Origin: Elymus sibiricus
Lineage: Eukaryota; Streptophyta; Magnoliopsida; Poales; Poaceae
Length of the DNA stretch: 64,000 bases
Assembly (NCBI GenBank): GCA_039707655.1
Contig: CM077668.1
Coordinates: forward strand, 65,427,086-65,491,085
Direction: 5' to 3'
Part shown: positions 1-11,540 of the stretch, one piece after another
Numbering within the stretch: position 1 is the first letter of the stretch
How the letters are laid out: every line of letters starts with the position of its first letter
The notes under the pieces: generated by a model
What the model saw: the letters and a program-made list of their open reading frames with translations, nothing else
Database searches by the model: none
Told to the model about the DNA's origin: nothing
Position numbers and translations under genes: made by a program

Positions 1-270
1 GGTGAAGGCGTCATCAAGCCGTACGTGTGTTGAACGCGGAGGTGCCGTCCGTTCGGCACTAGATCGGAAGGATCGTGATTGGATCGCGGGACGCTCGGCG
101 ATTTGGATCGCGAAGACGTTCGACTACATCAACCGCGTTTATTAACGCTTCCGCTTAGCGATCTACAAGGGTATGTAGATTCACTCTCCCTCTCGTAGAT
201 GCTCATCACCATGGATAGATCTTATGTGTGCGTAGGAAAATTTTTGTTTCCCATGCAACGTTCCCCAACA
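1..270 (+). repeat. 5' LTR of copia element, 3' portion only
   Basis: The last 270 bases of the left LTR end in CCCCAACA directly before the primer-binding site. They align end to end with 7172-7441 with no gap and no difference seen by eye. Confidence 0.92.
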
Positions 271-271
271 G

Positions 272-284
272 TGGCATCATGAGC
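272..284 (+). other. Primer-binding site (variant initiator-Met tRNA type)
   Basis: TGGCATCATGAGC lies one base after the LTR end. The usual plant initiator-tRNA-Met site begins TGGTATCAGAGC, so this is a degenerate version. Position is the strongest evidence; the primer tRNA is inferred. Confidence 0.6.
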
Positions 285-1544
285 TAGGTCTATGCGTAGA
301 TGAGATCTCGAGTAGAACACAAACGAGTTGTGGGCGTGGGTGTATACATATTGCTTGCCGTTACTAGTTGATACTTGATTCCGCGGTATTGTGAGATGAA
401 GCGGCCTGGACCGACATTACGCGTACGCTTACGCGAGACTGGTTTCACCGCTGCGTGCACTTGTTGCATAAAGGTGACTGGCAGGTGTCTGTCTCTCTCA
501 CTTTAGTTGAATCGGTTCAATGAAGAGGGTTCTTTTAGAAGATCAAAAAGCAATCACTACACCACGTTGTGGTTTTGCGTAGGTAAGAACGGTTCTTGCA
601 AACCCGTAGCAGCCACGTAAAATTTGCAACAACAATTAGAGGACGTCTAACTTGTTTTTGCAGGGTATGTTGTGATGTGATATGGCCAATTACATGATGA
701 GATATATGTGATGTATGAGATGATCATGTATTGTATAGAATATCACGACTTGCATGTCGATGAGTACGGCAACTGGCAGGAGCCATAGAGTTGTCTTTAA
801 TTATTGTATGACCTGCGTGTCAATCATTAAGCGCTATGTAATGCTTTACTTTATCGCTAAACGTTAGCTATAGTCGTGGAAGCAACAGTCGGCGCGACAA
901 CCTTATGGCGACACGTTGATGGAGATCAAGATGATGGAGATCATGGTGTCATGCCGGTGACGATGGAGATCATGCCGGTGCTTTGGAGATGGAGATCAAA
1001 AGCACAAGTTCATGGCCATATCATGTCACTTATGATTTGCATGTGATGTTAATCCTTTTATGCATCTTATTTTGCTTAGGACGACGGTAGCATTATAAGG
1101 TGATCCCTCACTTAAATTTCAAGATAAATTGTGTTCTCCCCAAGTGTGCACCGTTGCGAAAGTTCGTCGTTTCGAGACACGCCGTGATGATCGGGTGTGA
1201 TAGACTCTACGTTCGCATACAACGGGTGTAAGCCATGTTACACGTGCGGAACACTCGGGTTAAACTTGACGAGCCTAGCATGTACAGACATGGCCTCGGA
1301 ACACAAGAGACCGAAAGGTCGAACATGAGTCATATAGTAGATATGATCAACATGAAGATGTTCACCATTGAAACCACCTCAACTCACGTGATGATCGGAC
1401 TTGAGTTGGTGGATTTGGATCATGTTACACTCGAATGATCGGAGGGATGTCAATTTGAGTGGGAGTTTTTTAAATATGATTAACTAAACTCATTATCTAA
1501 GAACAATAGTCTAAGTTGTCTTTGCTATATTTATGTTGTAGATC
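285..1544 (+). other. Copia untranslated leader
   Basis: This is about 1.26 kb between PBS and gag-pol. It contains a short degenerate repeat of 'gatggagatcatg' near 915-1000. A 67-codon frame at 1235-1438 has no family resemblance and is not called. The leader ends with 'tatgttgtagatc' before the ATG. Confidence 0.75.
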
Positions 1545-4500
1545 ATGGCTCGCGCAGTAGCACCCCTGAATTTTAATGCGTTCCTAGAGAAAACTAAGTT
1601 GAAAGATGATGGAAGTAACTTTGTGGACTGGGCCCGTAATCTAAGGATTATCCTTACGGCTTCCCAGAAGGCTTATGTCCTTGATGCACCGCTTGGTGAT
1701 CCACCCGCTCCAGTTGAGTCTCTAGACGTTGTGAACGCCTGGCAGGCTCGTTCTGATGATTACTCAATAGTTCAATGTGCAATGTTGTATGGCTTAGAAC
1801 CGGGACTTCAAAGACGTTTTGAACGTCATGGAGCATATGAGATGTTCCAGGAGTTGAAGTTTATCTTTCAGAAGAATGCCCGGATCGAGAGATATGAGAT
1901 CTCCGATAAGTTCTATGCTTGCAAGATGGAGGAGAACGGGTCTATCAGTGATCACGTGCTCAGAATGTCTGGGTACTCCACCCGTCTGGCTGAGTTAGGG
2001 ATGCCCCTTCCGCCAGAGGCTATCACTGACAGAGTTCTTCAATCATTGCCACCTAGCTACAAGAGCTTCGTGTTGAACTATAACATGCACGGGATGAACA
2101 AGTCAGTCGCCGAGCTGTTTGCGATGCTGAAAGCCGCTGAGTCTGAAATTCAGAAGGAGCATCAAGTGTTGATGGTCAATAAAACCACTAGTTTCAAGAA
2201 AAATGGCAAGGGTAAGAAGGGTAACTCCAAGAAGAGTGGCAAAGCAGTTGCTCCTCTCATGAAGAAACCCAAGGCTGGACCCAAACCAGAAACTGTGTGT
2301 TTTCATTGCAAGGGAACTGGACACTGGAAGCGGAATTGCCCCAAGTATTTGGCTGACAAGAAGGCGGCCAACAACAAACAAGGTATATATGATATACATG
2401 TTATTGATGTGTACCTTACCAACTCTCGTTGTAGTGCCTGGGTATTTGATACCGGTGCGGTTGCTCATATTTGCAACTCAAAACAGGAACTGCGGAATAG
2501 ACAGAGGCTGGCAAAGGACGAAGTGACGATGCGCGTGGGAAATGGTTCCAAGGTTGATGTGATCGCCGTCGGCACGCTCGCTCTTCGATTACCGTCGGGA
2601 TTAGTGATGAACCTAAATAAGTGTTATTTGGTGCCTGCGTTAAGCATGAACATTATATCTGGATCTTGTTTATTGCGAGACGGTTACTCATTTAAATCAG
2701 AGAATAATGGTTGTTCTATTTATATGAGTAATATCTTTTATGGTCATGCACCCGATGTGAGGGGTTTATTCTTATTGAATCTCGATAGTAATGATACACA
2801 TGTTCATAACATTGATGCCAAAAGATGTAGAATTGATAATGATAATACCACTTTCTTGTGGCACTGCCGTTTAGGTCATATTGGCGTAAAACGCATGAGG
2901 AAGCTCCATGCTGATGGACTTTTGGAGTCACTTGATTATGAATCACTTGACACATGTGAGCCATGCCTCATGGGCAAGATGACTAAAACGCCGTTCTCTG
3001 GAACAATGGAACGGGCAAGTGACTTATTGGAAATCATACATACTGATGTGTGCGGTCCGATGAGTATTGAAGCGCGCAGTGGTTATCGTTACTTTCTCAC
3101 CTTCACTGATGACTTAAGTAGATATGGGTATATTTACTTAATGAAACACAAGTCTGAAACATTTGAAAAGTTCAAACAATTTCAGAGTGAAGTTGAGAAT
3201 CATCGTAACAAGAAGATTAAATTCCTACGATCTGATCGAGGAGGAGAATATCTGAGTTATGAGTTTGGCAGTCACTTAAGACAGTGTGGAATTGTTTCAC
3301 AATTGACACCGCCTGGAACACCACAGCGTAATGGTGTGTCCGAACGTCGTAATCGAACTTTATTGGATATGGTGCGATCTATGATGTCTCTTGCCGATTT
3401 GCCACTATCGTTTTGGGGTTATGCATTAGAGACAGCTGCATTCACTTTAAATAGGGCACCATCGAAATCCGTTGAGACGACGCCATATGAACTTTGGTTT
3501 GGCAAGAAGCCAAAGCTGTCGTTTCTTAAAGTTTGGGGATGTGATGCTTATGTCAAAAAGCTTCAGCCTGAAAAGCTGGAACCCAAAGCGGAGAAATGCG
3601 TCTTCATAGGATACCCAAAAGAGACAGTTGGGTATACCTTCTACCTCAGATCCGAAGGCAAAGTGTTTGTCGCTAAAAACGGAACATTTCTTGAGAAAGA
3701 GTTTCTCTCGAAAGAGTTGAGTGGGAGGAAGATAGAACTTGATGAGGTTGTTGAACCTTTACTTCAACCTGAGAGTAGCGCAGCGCAGAAAGTTGTTTCT
3801 GTGGAGCCTACATTAGCTGAAGAGGAAGTTAATGATGATGATCATGAAGCTTTGGATCAAGTTGCTATCGAACCTCGTAGGTCGACAAGGACGCGTACTG
3901 CTCCTGAGTGGTACGGCAACCCTGTCTTAGAGGTCCTGTTGTTAAACAACAATGAACCTACGAGCTATGGAGAAGCGATGATGGGCCCGGATTCCGAGAA
4001 GTGGTTAGAGGCCATGAAATCCGAGATGGGATCCATGTATGAAAACAAAGTATGGACTTTGGAAGTATTACCTGAAGGGCGTAAGGCCATTCAGAACAAA
4101 TGGATCTTTAAGAGGAAGACGGACGCGGACGGTAATGTCACCGTCTATAAAGCTCGACTTGTGGCAAAGGGTTTTTCACAAGTTCAAGGAGTTGACTACG
4201 ATGAGACCTTCTCACCCGTAGCGATGCTTAAGTCCGTCAGAATCATGTTAGCAATAGCTGCCTTTTTCGATTATGAAATTTGGCAGATGGATGTCAAAAC
4301 AGCGTTCCTTAACGGTTACCTTAAGGAAGAGTTGTATATGATGCAACCAGAAGGTTTTGTCGATCCAGAGAATGCTGACAAAGTTTGCAAACTCCAGCGA
4401 TCCATTTATGGACTGGTGCAAGCATCTCGGAGTTGGAATCTTCGTTTTGATGAGGTGATCAAAGCGTTCGAGTTTATACAAGTTTACGGAGAAGCTTGTA

Positions 4501-5528
4501 TTTACAAGAAAGTGAGTGGGAGCTCTATAGCGTTTCTAATATTATATGTGGATGACATATTGCTGATTGGAAACAATATAGAAATGCTGGAAAGCGTAAA
4601 GGAATATTTGAACAAGAGTTTTTCAATGAAGGACCTAGGAGAAGCTGCTTTCATATTAGGCATCAAGATCTATAGAGATAGATCAAGACGCTTAATAGGA
4701 CTTTCACAAAGCACATACCTTGATAAGATTTTGAAGAAGTTCAAAATGGATCAGTCCAAGAAGGGGTTCTTGCCTGTTTTGCAAGGTGTGAAGTTGAGTA
4801 AGACTCAATGCCCAGTGACTGCAGAAGATAGAGAAAAGATGAGTGTCATCCCCTATGCTTCAGCCATAGGCTCTATCATGTATGCAATGCTGTGCACAAG
4901 ACCCGATGTCAGCCTTGCCATAAGTATGGTCGGAAGGTTTCAAGGTGATCCAGGAATGGAACACTGGACGGCGGTCAAGAATATCCTGAAGTACCTGAAA
5001 AGGACTAAGGACATGTTTCTCGTTTATGGAGGTGATCAAGAGCTCGTCGTAAAGAGTTACGTCGATGCAAGCTTTGACACTGATCCGGATGACTCTAAGT
5101 CGCAAACCGGATACGTATTTATTCTTAATGGGGGTGCGGTTAGCTGGTGCAGTTCCAAGCAAAGCGTGGTAGCTGATTCTACATGCGAAGCGGAGTACAT
5201 CGCTGCCTCGGAGGCGGCGAAGGAAGGTGTCTGGATGAAGGAGTTCATGACAGATCTTGGAGTAGTGCCTAGTGCACTTAACCCAATGACTCTGTTTTGT
5301 GATAATACTGGTGCCATTGCTCCAGCCAAGGAACCAAGATTTCACAAGAGGACCAGACACATAAAGCGACGTTTCAATTCCATCCGCGATTACATCAAGG
5401 AGGACGACATAAATATTTGCAAAGTACACACGGATCTAAATGTTGCAGATCCGATGACTAAACCTCTTCCAAGGGCTAAACATGAACAACACCAGAACTG
5501 CATGGGTGTTCGATTCATTACAATGTAA
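1545..5528 (+). CDS. Copia gag-pol polyprotein (intact, 1327 aa)
   Basis: This polyprotein makes the capsid and all enzymes for retrotransposition. Gag is followed by a CCHC zinc knuckle at residues 252-265 (CFHCKGTGHWKRNC). The aspartic protease has D302-T-G instead of the more common DSG. The GAG-pre-integrase motif LWHCRLGH precedes an integrase with D501, D564 and E600, a DD35E spacing. Reverse transcriptase carries YVDD at 1001-1004. RNase H has D1174 and E1215/E1217 (CEAEYIAASEAAKE). The order integrase before reverse transcriptase marks Ty1/copia. No stop or frameshift is seen across 1327 codons, unlike every other pol gene in the window, which fits a recent and possibly active copy. 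The ATG at 1545 is the first in frame before the Gag homology. Whether it is expressed cannot be judged from sequence. Confidence 0.95.
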   Translation: MARAVAPLNFNAFLEKTKLKDDGSNFVDWARNLRIILTASQKAYVLDAPLGDPPAPVESLDVVNAWQARSDDYSIVQCAMLYGLEPGLQRRFERHGAYEMFQELKFIFQKNARIERYEISDKFYACKMEENGSISDHVLRMSGYSTRLAELGMPLPPEAITDRVLQSLPPSYKSFVLNYNMHGMNKSVAELFAMLKAAESEIQKEHQVLMVNKTTSFKKNGKGKKGNSKKSGKAVAPLMKKPKAGPKPETVCFHCKGTGHWKRNCPKYLADKKAANNKQGIYDIHVIDVYLTNSRCSAWVFDTGAVAHICNSKQELRNRQRLAKDEVTMRVGNGSKVDVIAVGTLALRLPSGLVMNLNKCYLVPALSMNIISGSCLLRDGYSFKSENNGCSIYMSNIFYGHAPDVRGLFLLNLDSNDTHVHNIDAKRCRIDNDNTTFLWHCRLGHIGVKRMRKLHADGLLESLDYESLDTCEPCLMGKMTKTPFSGTMERASDLLEIIHTDVCGPMSIEARSGYRYFLTFTDDLSRYGYIYLMKHKSETFEKFKQFQSEVENHRNKKIKFLRSDRGGEYLSYEFGSHLRQCGIVSQLTPPGTPQRNGVSERRNRTLLDMVRSMMSLADLPLSFWGYALETAAFTLNRAPSKSVETTPYELWFGKKPKLSFLKVWGCDAYVKKLQPEKLEPKAEKCVFIGYPKETVGYTFYLRSEGKVFVAKNGTFLEKEFLSKELSGRKIELDEVVEPLLQPESSAAQKVVSVEPTLAEEEVNDDDHEALDQVAIEPRRSTRTRTAPEWYGNPVLEVLLLNNNEPTSYGEAMMGPDSEKWLEAMKSEMGSMYENKVWTLEVLPEGRKAIQNKWIFKRKTDADGNVTVYKARLVAKGFSQVQGVDYDETFSPVAMLKSVRIMLAIAAFFDYEIWQMDVKTAFLNGYLKEELYMMQPEGFVDPENADKVCKLQRSIYGLVQASRSWNLRFDEVIKAFEFIQVYGEACIYKKVSGSSIAFLILYVDDILLIGNNIEMLESVKEYLNKSFSMKDLGEAAFILGIKIYRDRSRRLIGLSQSTYLDKILKKFKMDQSKKGFLPVLQGVKLSKTQCPVTAEDREKMSVIPYASAIGSIMYAMLCTRPDVSLAISMVGRFQGDPGMEHWTAVKNILKYLKRTKDMFLVYGGDQELVVKSYVDASFDTDPDDSKSQTGYVFILNGGAVSWCSSKQSVVADSTCEAEYIAASEAAKEGVWMKEFMTDLGVVPSALNPMTLFCDNTGAIAPAKEPRFHKRTRHIKRRFNSIRDYIKEDDINICKVHTDLNVADPMTKPLPRAKHEQHQNCMGVRFITM

Positions 5529-5567
5529 ATCACATAGTGATGTGAACTAGATTATTGACTCTAGTGC

Positions 5568-5578
5568 AAGTGGGAGAC
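5568..5578 (+). other. Polypurine tract of copia element
   Basis: AAGTGGGAGAC abuts the first base of the 3' LTR and is the expected plus-strand primer. The single C and T are typical of Triticeae copia tracts. Confidence 0.75.
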
Positions 5579-6722
5579 TGTTGGAAATATGCCCTAGAGG
5601 CAATAATAAATTAGTTATTATTATATTTCCTTGTTCATGATAATCGTTTATTATCCATGCTATAATTGTATTGATTGGAAACTCAAATACATGTGTGGAT
5701 ACATAGACAACACTGTGTCCCTAGTAAGCCTCTAGTTGACTAGCTCGTTGATCAAAGATGGTTAAGGTTTCCTAGCCATTGACATGAGATGTCATTTGAT
5801 AATGGGATCACATCATTAGGAGAATGATGTGATGGACAAGACCCAAACTGTAAACGTAGCATTTGATCGTGTCAGTTTATTGCTATTGTTTTCTGCATGT
5901 CAAGTATCTGTTCCTTTGACCATGAGATCATGCAACTCACTGACACCGGAGGAATACCTTGTGTGTATCAAACGTCGCAACGTAACTGGGTGACTATAAA
6001 GGTGCTCTACAGGTATCTCCGAGGGTGTCTGTTGGGTTGGCATGGATCAAGACTGGGATTTGTTACTCCGTGTGACGGAGAGGTATCTCAGGGCCCACTC
6101 GGTAATACAACATCACATTGAGCCTTGCAAGCAAAGTGACTAAAGAGTTAGCCACAGGATCTTGTATTACGGAACGAGTAAAGAGACTTGCCGGTAACGA
6201 GATTGAACTAGGTATAGTGATACCGACGATCGAATCTCGGGCAAGTAACATACCGAAGAACAAAGGGAATAGCATACGGGATTAACTGAATCCTTGACAT
6301 AGAGGTTCGACCGATAAAAGATCTTCGTAGAATATGTAGGAGCCAATATGGGCATCCAGGTCCCGCTATTGGTTATTGGCCGTAGAGGTGTCTCGGTCAT
6401 GTCTACATAGTTCTCGAACCCGCAGGGTCTACACACTTAACGTTTGGTGACGATTAGTATAATTGAGTTATTATGTTGGTGACCGAAAGTTGTTCGGAGT
6501 CCCGGATAAGATCCCGGACATGACGAGGATCTCCGGAATAGTCCGGAGGTAAAGATTGATATATGTGATAATAGTGTTTTGATCTCCGGAAGAGTTCCGA
6601 AGTTCACCGGAAGGGGTTCCGGATGTTTACCGAAGTGTTCGGGTGCAGCAACACTTTATATGAGCCAAAGGGATAAAGCCCACAAGGTATTGGAAAGTGC
6701 AAAAGTAGTTTTGCTGCCGCGT

Positions 6723-6838
6723 AAGCGGTACTACCGCTTGGTGAAGCGGTACTACCGCCGGAGCGGTACTACCGCTTGTGTGAAGCGGTACTACCGCCCA
6801 AGCGGTACTACCGCTTGTGTGAAGCGGTACTACCGCTT
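6723..6838 (+). repeat. Six-copy palindrome cluster in copia LTR U3
   Basis: Six copies of AGCGGTACTACCGC occur in 116 bp. The core AGCGGTA-C-TACCGCT is a 7-bp inverted repeat around one base; four copies have the full palindrome and two end in a different base. The cluster ends 129 bp before the TATA box, where LTR enhancers normally lie. An enhancer role is inference. Confidence 0.85.
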
Positions 6839-6967
6839 GTGCGCGGCTGTGCACGGTTCGGCAGGGATCCGAGTTGGACTCTTTCCCTGCGGACCAAACC
6901 GACCTTGTGCGGGCAAAACCGACCCGGAGGAGGCTTTTACTCCAAGTTTAGACCCCAAGGCTCAACA

Positions 6968-6975
6968 TATAAATA
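6968..6975 (+). promoter_or_regulatory. TATA box of copia LTR
   Basis: TATAAATA lies about 470 bp before the LTR end, in the expected U3 position upstream of the transcription start. Confidence 0.6.
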
Positions 6976-7441
6976 GAGGGGCAGGGCTAGCACACGGGAC
7001 ACATCAGGATTTCCCAAGCCGTGTGCCGGCAACCCTAGCCCTCTAGTTCCTCCGTCATAATCTCCGTAGCGCTTGGCGAAGCCCTGCAGAGATTGTTCCT
7101 CACCACCATCACCACGCCGTCGTGCTGCTGGAACTCAACCACTACTTCACCATCGCTCGCTGGATCGAGGAGGTGAAGGCGTCATCAAGCCGTACGTGTG
7201 TTGAACGCGGAGGTGCCGTCCGTTCGGCACTAGATCGGAAGGATCGTGATTGGATCGCGGGACGCTCGGCGATTTGGATCGCGAAGACGTTCGACTACAT
7301 CAACCGCGTTTATTAACGCTTCCGCTTAGCGATCTACAAGGGTATGTAGATTCACTCTCCCTCTCGTAGATGCTCATCACCATGGATAGATCTTATGTGT
7401 GCGTAGGAAAATTTTTGTTTCCCATGCAACGTTCCCCAACA

Positions 7442-8887
7442 AGTGTGTCTTTAGGCAGCCCCCTCCACCCCTATTTATAGGCCAAGCCCAAGGGTAGCTT
7501 CTCCAAAAAGCTAAGGGGAAAAGTACCAAAAGGCCCTTAAGGTAGCTTCTCCAAGAAGACACCCAAAAAGCACTTTCACTATTCACGGAACCATTTTTCC
7601 GCGACCGTTAAATCCGAAAATATTTCTGTGGGTCTTAGAATAATTCCAGTACCCACACAAATGATTTTGGATGCGTTCCGAAACAATTTCGGATTAGTGA
7701 TTTTCATCTGCGAAAAGCAAACAAAGCGGTTCCGCAGCTCCGGAACATTTCCGGTTTTTTTCTCCGAAAAATCCCAGAAGTTCCCAGACCAATTCTGGCA
7801 CCCTCCAAGAATTTCCAGGCGTGTGCCGAAACCATTTTTACTTAATGGTATACTCCGAAACAACTTTTCAGTTTTACCGAAACTATTCCGGTGCTCTCTC
7901 TCCGGAACTTTTCCGCTGTCTCCGACACTTTTCCAGTGACTTTCTCTTAGACACCCTATCTAGTATTCAACAGATAGATGACCCTTAAGCGTGTGACCCT
8001 ATAGGTTAGGTGAAGTATAGACATGACCGGAACTCTTTCCGATCAATGACCAACATCGGAGCCGTGGACACCCATATTGACCCCTATACCCACACGAATG
8101 AATATTCGAATGAACCTCCAGTTGCCGTGTGCTATTCTTGTTGCTTCACGATATGTTACAAACACCCGAGGTGAGATTTATTGGCATCCCCGTGGATCAA
8201 CAACTTGTCCACTATGCCAGTTACCTTGTTACCGGTTTTGTTCTCTTTTCTCGTTCCCATGTTCCGGCATCCCTGTGATGAAATCACATTGTGTCTGGCC
8301 AGACTATGATGGATACCGTAACACCGAGAGGGCCCAGAGATATCTCTCCATCGTCGGAGGAGCAAATGCCAATCTCGAGCTATCAAGTTACTTAACATAC
8401 TTTCCCATGAACCCGTAAGCCGCCGTAATAGCCACCCATTTATGGATGACGTTTAACAAACCCCAAAGTTCATGAAGCAAGCATGAAGAATCTCAATACT
8501 CTCATGGTCTAAGGAATTATGCAAACATTAACTTTCTCTATGCTATTAACCATTAACTTGTGATGAATGTATCTCATAGCATAACATCAATCGGGTCGAT
8601 TCAACACAAGTGTTCTCGTAACATTGTGCCCTCAAAGTTGCCGGCATAGTCATGCCTATGATCAGGAAAACATAACCATCATGCAACACTTGAGCTAGTC
8701 TTAGAGGCCAGACTAGGAATATATTTTACCGTTTATTATTCCACACGTGCATATGAGTCTTCCTCCGAGCCTCGTGGTTATTGTAGACTCGAGAACCATA
8801 GCAGTTATAGCATGAAACATAAACATAATTATGAACATGGAGATAAACAATAACATTTATTATTGACTCTAGGACATATCTCCTACA
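7442..8887 (-). mobile_element. Copia LTR fragment, reverse orientation, interrupted by the young copia
   Basis: Read on the minus strand it starts at 8887 with TGTAGGAGATATGTCCTAGA. It is clearly related to the solo LTR at 30466-32566: for example the block near 8040-8170 is the complement of 31200-31370. The young copia (1-7441) is inserted in it, so the rest of this LTR should lie left of the window. No coding region belongs to it. Confidence 0.82.
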
Positions 8888-9179
8888 CTAGCGTGGGATA
8901 GAGGTAGTAGGAAAGAAGGATAATGACTTGCCTCGCTTCAAGGCGGTTGGAGGAGGACCTAAATCAATGGCACATCAACTCAAAAATCACCTAAGGGCGT
9001 GATTTATTTGCCATTGCATATTTAAGGGTGTAAATCAGACCAAATTTCAATTCAACGATCATCGAACTGCGCTAGGATACATTTCAGGGTGTAATTTTCC
9101 TTAAAAATTTGTTGACCCAAATTGTTAGCGATATTTTCGTGGCGGCGGCGGGGTGTGGGGGCGTGTTATTTAGAAAAAT
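8888..9179. other. Unassigned intergenic sequence
   Basis: No gene, domain or clear repeat is seen. It contains a G-rich run near 9138-9160 (gtggcggcggcggggtgtgg). Confidence 0.5.
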
Positions 9180-9690
9180 GATAATTTTTTTTGTCAAGAG
9201 TGGGACTTGTTTTAAAAAAAGAGTTCCAAAAGCTAAACTGAAAATCGGGAACAAAGACAAAGTATTTTAAAGAATAGTGGGTTGTGATTAAAAAAAGTGT
9301 AAAAGAACGTGTCAAGAATGGGGTTATGTAAAAAAAAAGTTCCGAAAACTAAACTAAAAATCCGGAAGAAAGAAAGAAATATTTTTAAAAAGAGTGGGGT
9401 TGTTACAAAAAAAAGATTAATTGGGGTTGTTATAAAAAAGATTAAAAAATTGTGCCAAGAGTGGGATTATTTAAGAAAAGAGTTCTGAAAACTAAACTGA
9501 AAACCGGGAAGAAAGAATTTTTTTTAAAAGCGGGGCTGCTATAAAAAAGGATAACAAACTGTGTCAAGAGTGGGTTGTTATAAAAAAAAGGGATACAAAA
9601 ACTGTCTCAAGAGTGTGATTATTAAGAAAAAAAGAGTTCTGAAAACTAAACTGAAAACTGGGAAGAAAGAAAAGAAATACTGAAAAAGGA
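9180..9690. repeat. Degenerate AT-rich tandem repeat
   Basis: The motif pair 'gttccgaaaactaaactgaaaa' (varied) and 'gtgtcaagagtgggattgtta' (varied) recurs at least four times with A-runs between. Unit length varies roughly from 100 to 150 bp. It looks like old tandem amplification with indels; no coding capacity is seen. Confidence 0.65.
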
Positions 9691-9819
9691 CCCCAATATC
9701 CAGCGACTGATTTCGTTCGCGAGGGGGAGCAGCTCCCGCTCCCAGAGAACGTTTTGCCTCGTTCGCTCGAGGGCAGGCCAGGGGAACCCCCGATTGGCCC
9801 AAAGGCCTAGTTAAGTATT

Positions 9820-10570
9820 TTTTATTTCTAAAATGCCATGAACAAAAAAAAAATATTTCTTATATAAAAGAGAGAAAACCTAAATTTTGAAATGCCATGC
9901 TCTGAATTATGAAAAATGCTATGCTACTTTATAATAGAGTAATTCCTCTAATTTATAAATTTACAGTGAGTATTATCGAAAAAAGAAGAAGGTCGTGTGA
10001 TCTAGACAAATAAATTGCCATGCTAAACTTTCAAACTGCCATCCTCTAGATAAATAATGCCACGAACAAAATAATACACATTTTCTTATAAAAGACAGAG
10101 AAACACAAAATAATTGATGCCATGATCTGAAAATATGAAAAATTTCCATGCTACTCTATAAAACTGTAATTTCTCTTACTTTATAATTTACTATGGTAAT
10201 AAGAAATTCCATAATAATAAAAATTAAATTGCCATCCTCTTAAGAATAGAACTACCATCCTATTTGATAATATAAATGCGCGCCAACAATGATAAAATTG
10301 CCATGCTCGAAATAATAAAATTGTCATCCTATTAATAAAAAACTGTCATCCTCCTAATAATAAAAATGCCATGTTATTAATAATAAAACTGCCATCCTCT
10401 TAATCATAAAATTGTCATCCTCTTGATAATAAAAAAAATGCCATGTTACTACTAATAATAAATCCATGCTCTTTATAATAAAATTGTCATTCTCTTAATA
10501 ATAAAAGTGACATGTTGCTAATTATTAAAAATTATATATTCTTAATATATATAACTGCCATGTGAGAAGT
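9820..10570. repeat. AT-rich degenerate short repeats ('tgccatcctcttaataataaa')
   Basis: Units of about 20-28 bp built on 'aaaattgccatcctcttaataat' and 'aaaatgccatgttattaat' recur many times, densest at 10200-10530. Sparse related units begin near 9828. No gene is visible. Confidence 0.65.
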
Positions 10571-11370
10571 ACAAGAAACAATTCCAAAAAACTACCATGA
10601 ATAAGTGATAAAATTTCCCTAAAGCTTGCCATGGGGCATTACAAAAAGACCTTGAAAAATTCCATGCTACATATAACAAAAAAGCACAAGGTAGGTTTAG
10701 AAAAATTCCCTGTAAAAATAGTGATTTTAGTTCTTTCAATAATGGAAAAAATTCTGGATTTTATTAAGATGAAAAATTAAATTAAAAAATAGCTTCAAAA
10801 GCAATGTTCAAAATATCGTCCGATTCAGCGATCTATCGGGCGATTTTTCGCTAGTGGGTGGCCGCTAAGAATATACCTTATCTTTGCTATTTATCATTTG
10901 GGCCCATTTATCGCTCTGGCAAGCGATTAATCGGGAATCTAGCGATTAATCAGGCGGGCTCCTGTGGTCAGAAACCCCAATATGGCCCCCCCCCACAAAT
11001 AACCTCCCACACATCACACTTCATTCCCCGTTCGATAGGACATGAATTGTAGTGTTGTCCTATTATAGTAGCCATTGACTCATTGTTTGACATGTAATAT
11101 GTAATTATGCATTGATGCCGCGTTGTTCGATTTAAAGGTTTAGGGCACACTAATAGTTGTTTTCATTTTTACCTTATTAGTGCTTGGAACCTGGGAATTG
11201 CAAGCAAAAACTATTGATAAAATTGATTAATCGATTGATTTCTGATTAATCTCTAATCCCCAACTGAAGGAAACGCTTGCGATAAGAGATAACCTGAACA
11301 TTGTTCAAAAGATACATAAACAGATTTAAGTATATGCGTATAATACCTGCTTCAGACCAAGTTGTAAAGA
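10571..11370. other. Unassigned intergenic sequence
   Basis: No recognisable gene or element. It includes short repeats of 'agcgattaatcggg' type at 10820-10955 and a nine-C run near 10987. Confidence 0.5.
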
Positions 11371-11540
11371 GTGGCCCTGATCAAACCAAGCAGTCCCAAG
11401 TTCCCAAGCCAACACCTAGTAGATCTGCTTGTTGCCATCGGTGAAAGCACCTCCACGAGCAATAATGGGTGGCAAGGAGGCATGGAGAGGCCGACCAACG
11501 ACGATTTCTCAGGTAGAGAGGGAGCCATTGGGTACGGGCT

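Larger units (their letters stand above)
1..7441 (+). mobile_element. Ty1/copia LTR retrotransposon, Angela/WIS-like (5' LTR truncated by window)
   Basis: This is a nearly complete autonomous copia element. Visible parts in order are the 5' LTR tail (1-270), PBS, leader, intact gag-pol, polypurine tract and full 3' LTR (5579-7441). The order protease, integrase, reverse transcriptase, RNase H defines copia. The LTR starts TGTTGGAAATATGCCCTAGA and ends CCCCAACA, as I recall for Triticeae Angela/WIS elements. The 270 visible bases of the 5' LTR match 7172-7441 without a difference that I could find, so the insertion is young. It sits inside another copia LTR (7442-8887). Its target duplication cannot be tested because the left end is outside the window. 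Confidence 0.9.
5579..7441 (+). repeat. 3' LTR of copia element (1863 bp)
   Basis: It starts TGTTGG and ends CCAACA, a perfect 6-bp terminal inverted repeat. U3 contains a cluster of short palindromes (6723-6838) and a TATA box (6968-6975). It matches the visible left LTR over its last 270 bases. Confidence 0.93.

Noticed and set aside
1235..1438. 67-codon ORF in the copia leader
   Set aside because: No homology, weak context, and untranslated leaders of this family commonly hold short frames.
4860..5429. 189-codon minus-strand frame
   Set aside because: Shadow of the copia RNase H coding region.
6723..6838. CRISPR-like array
   Set aside because: Units are immediately adjacent palindromes with 1-6 nt gaps, no spacers, inside a plant LTR.
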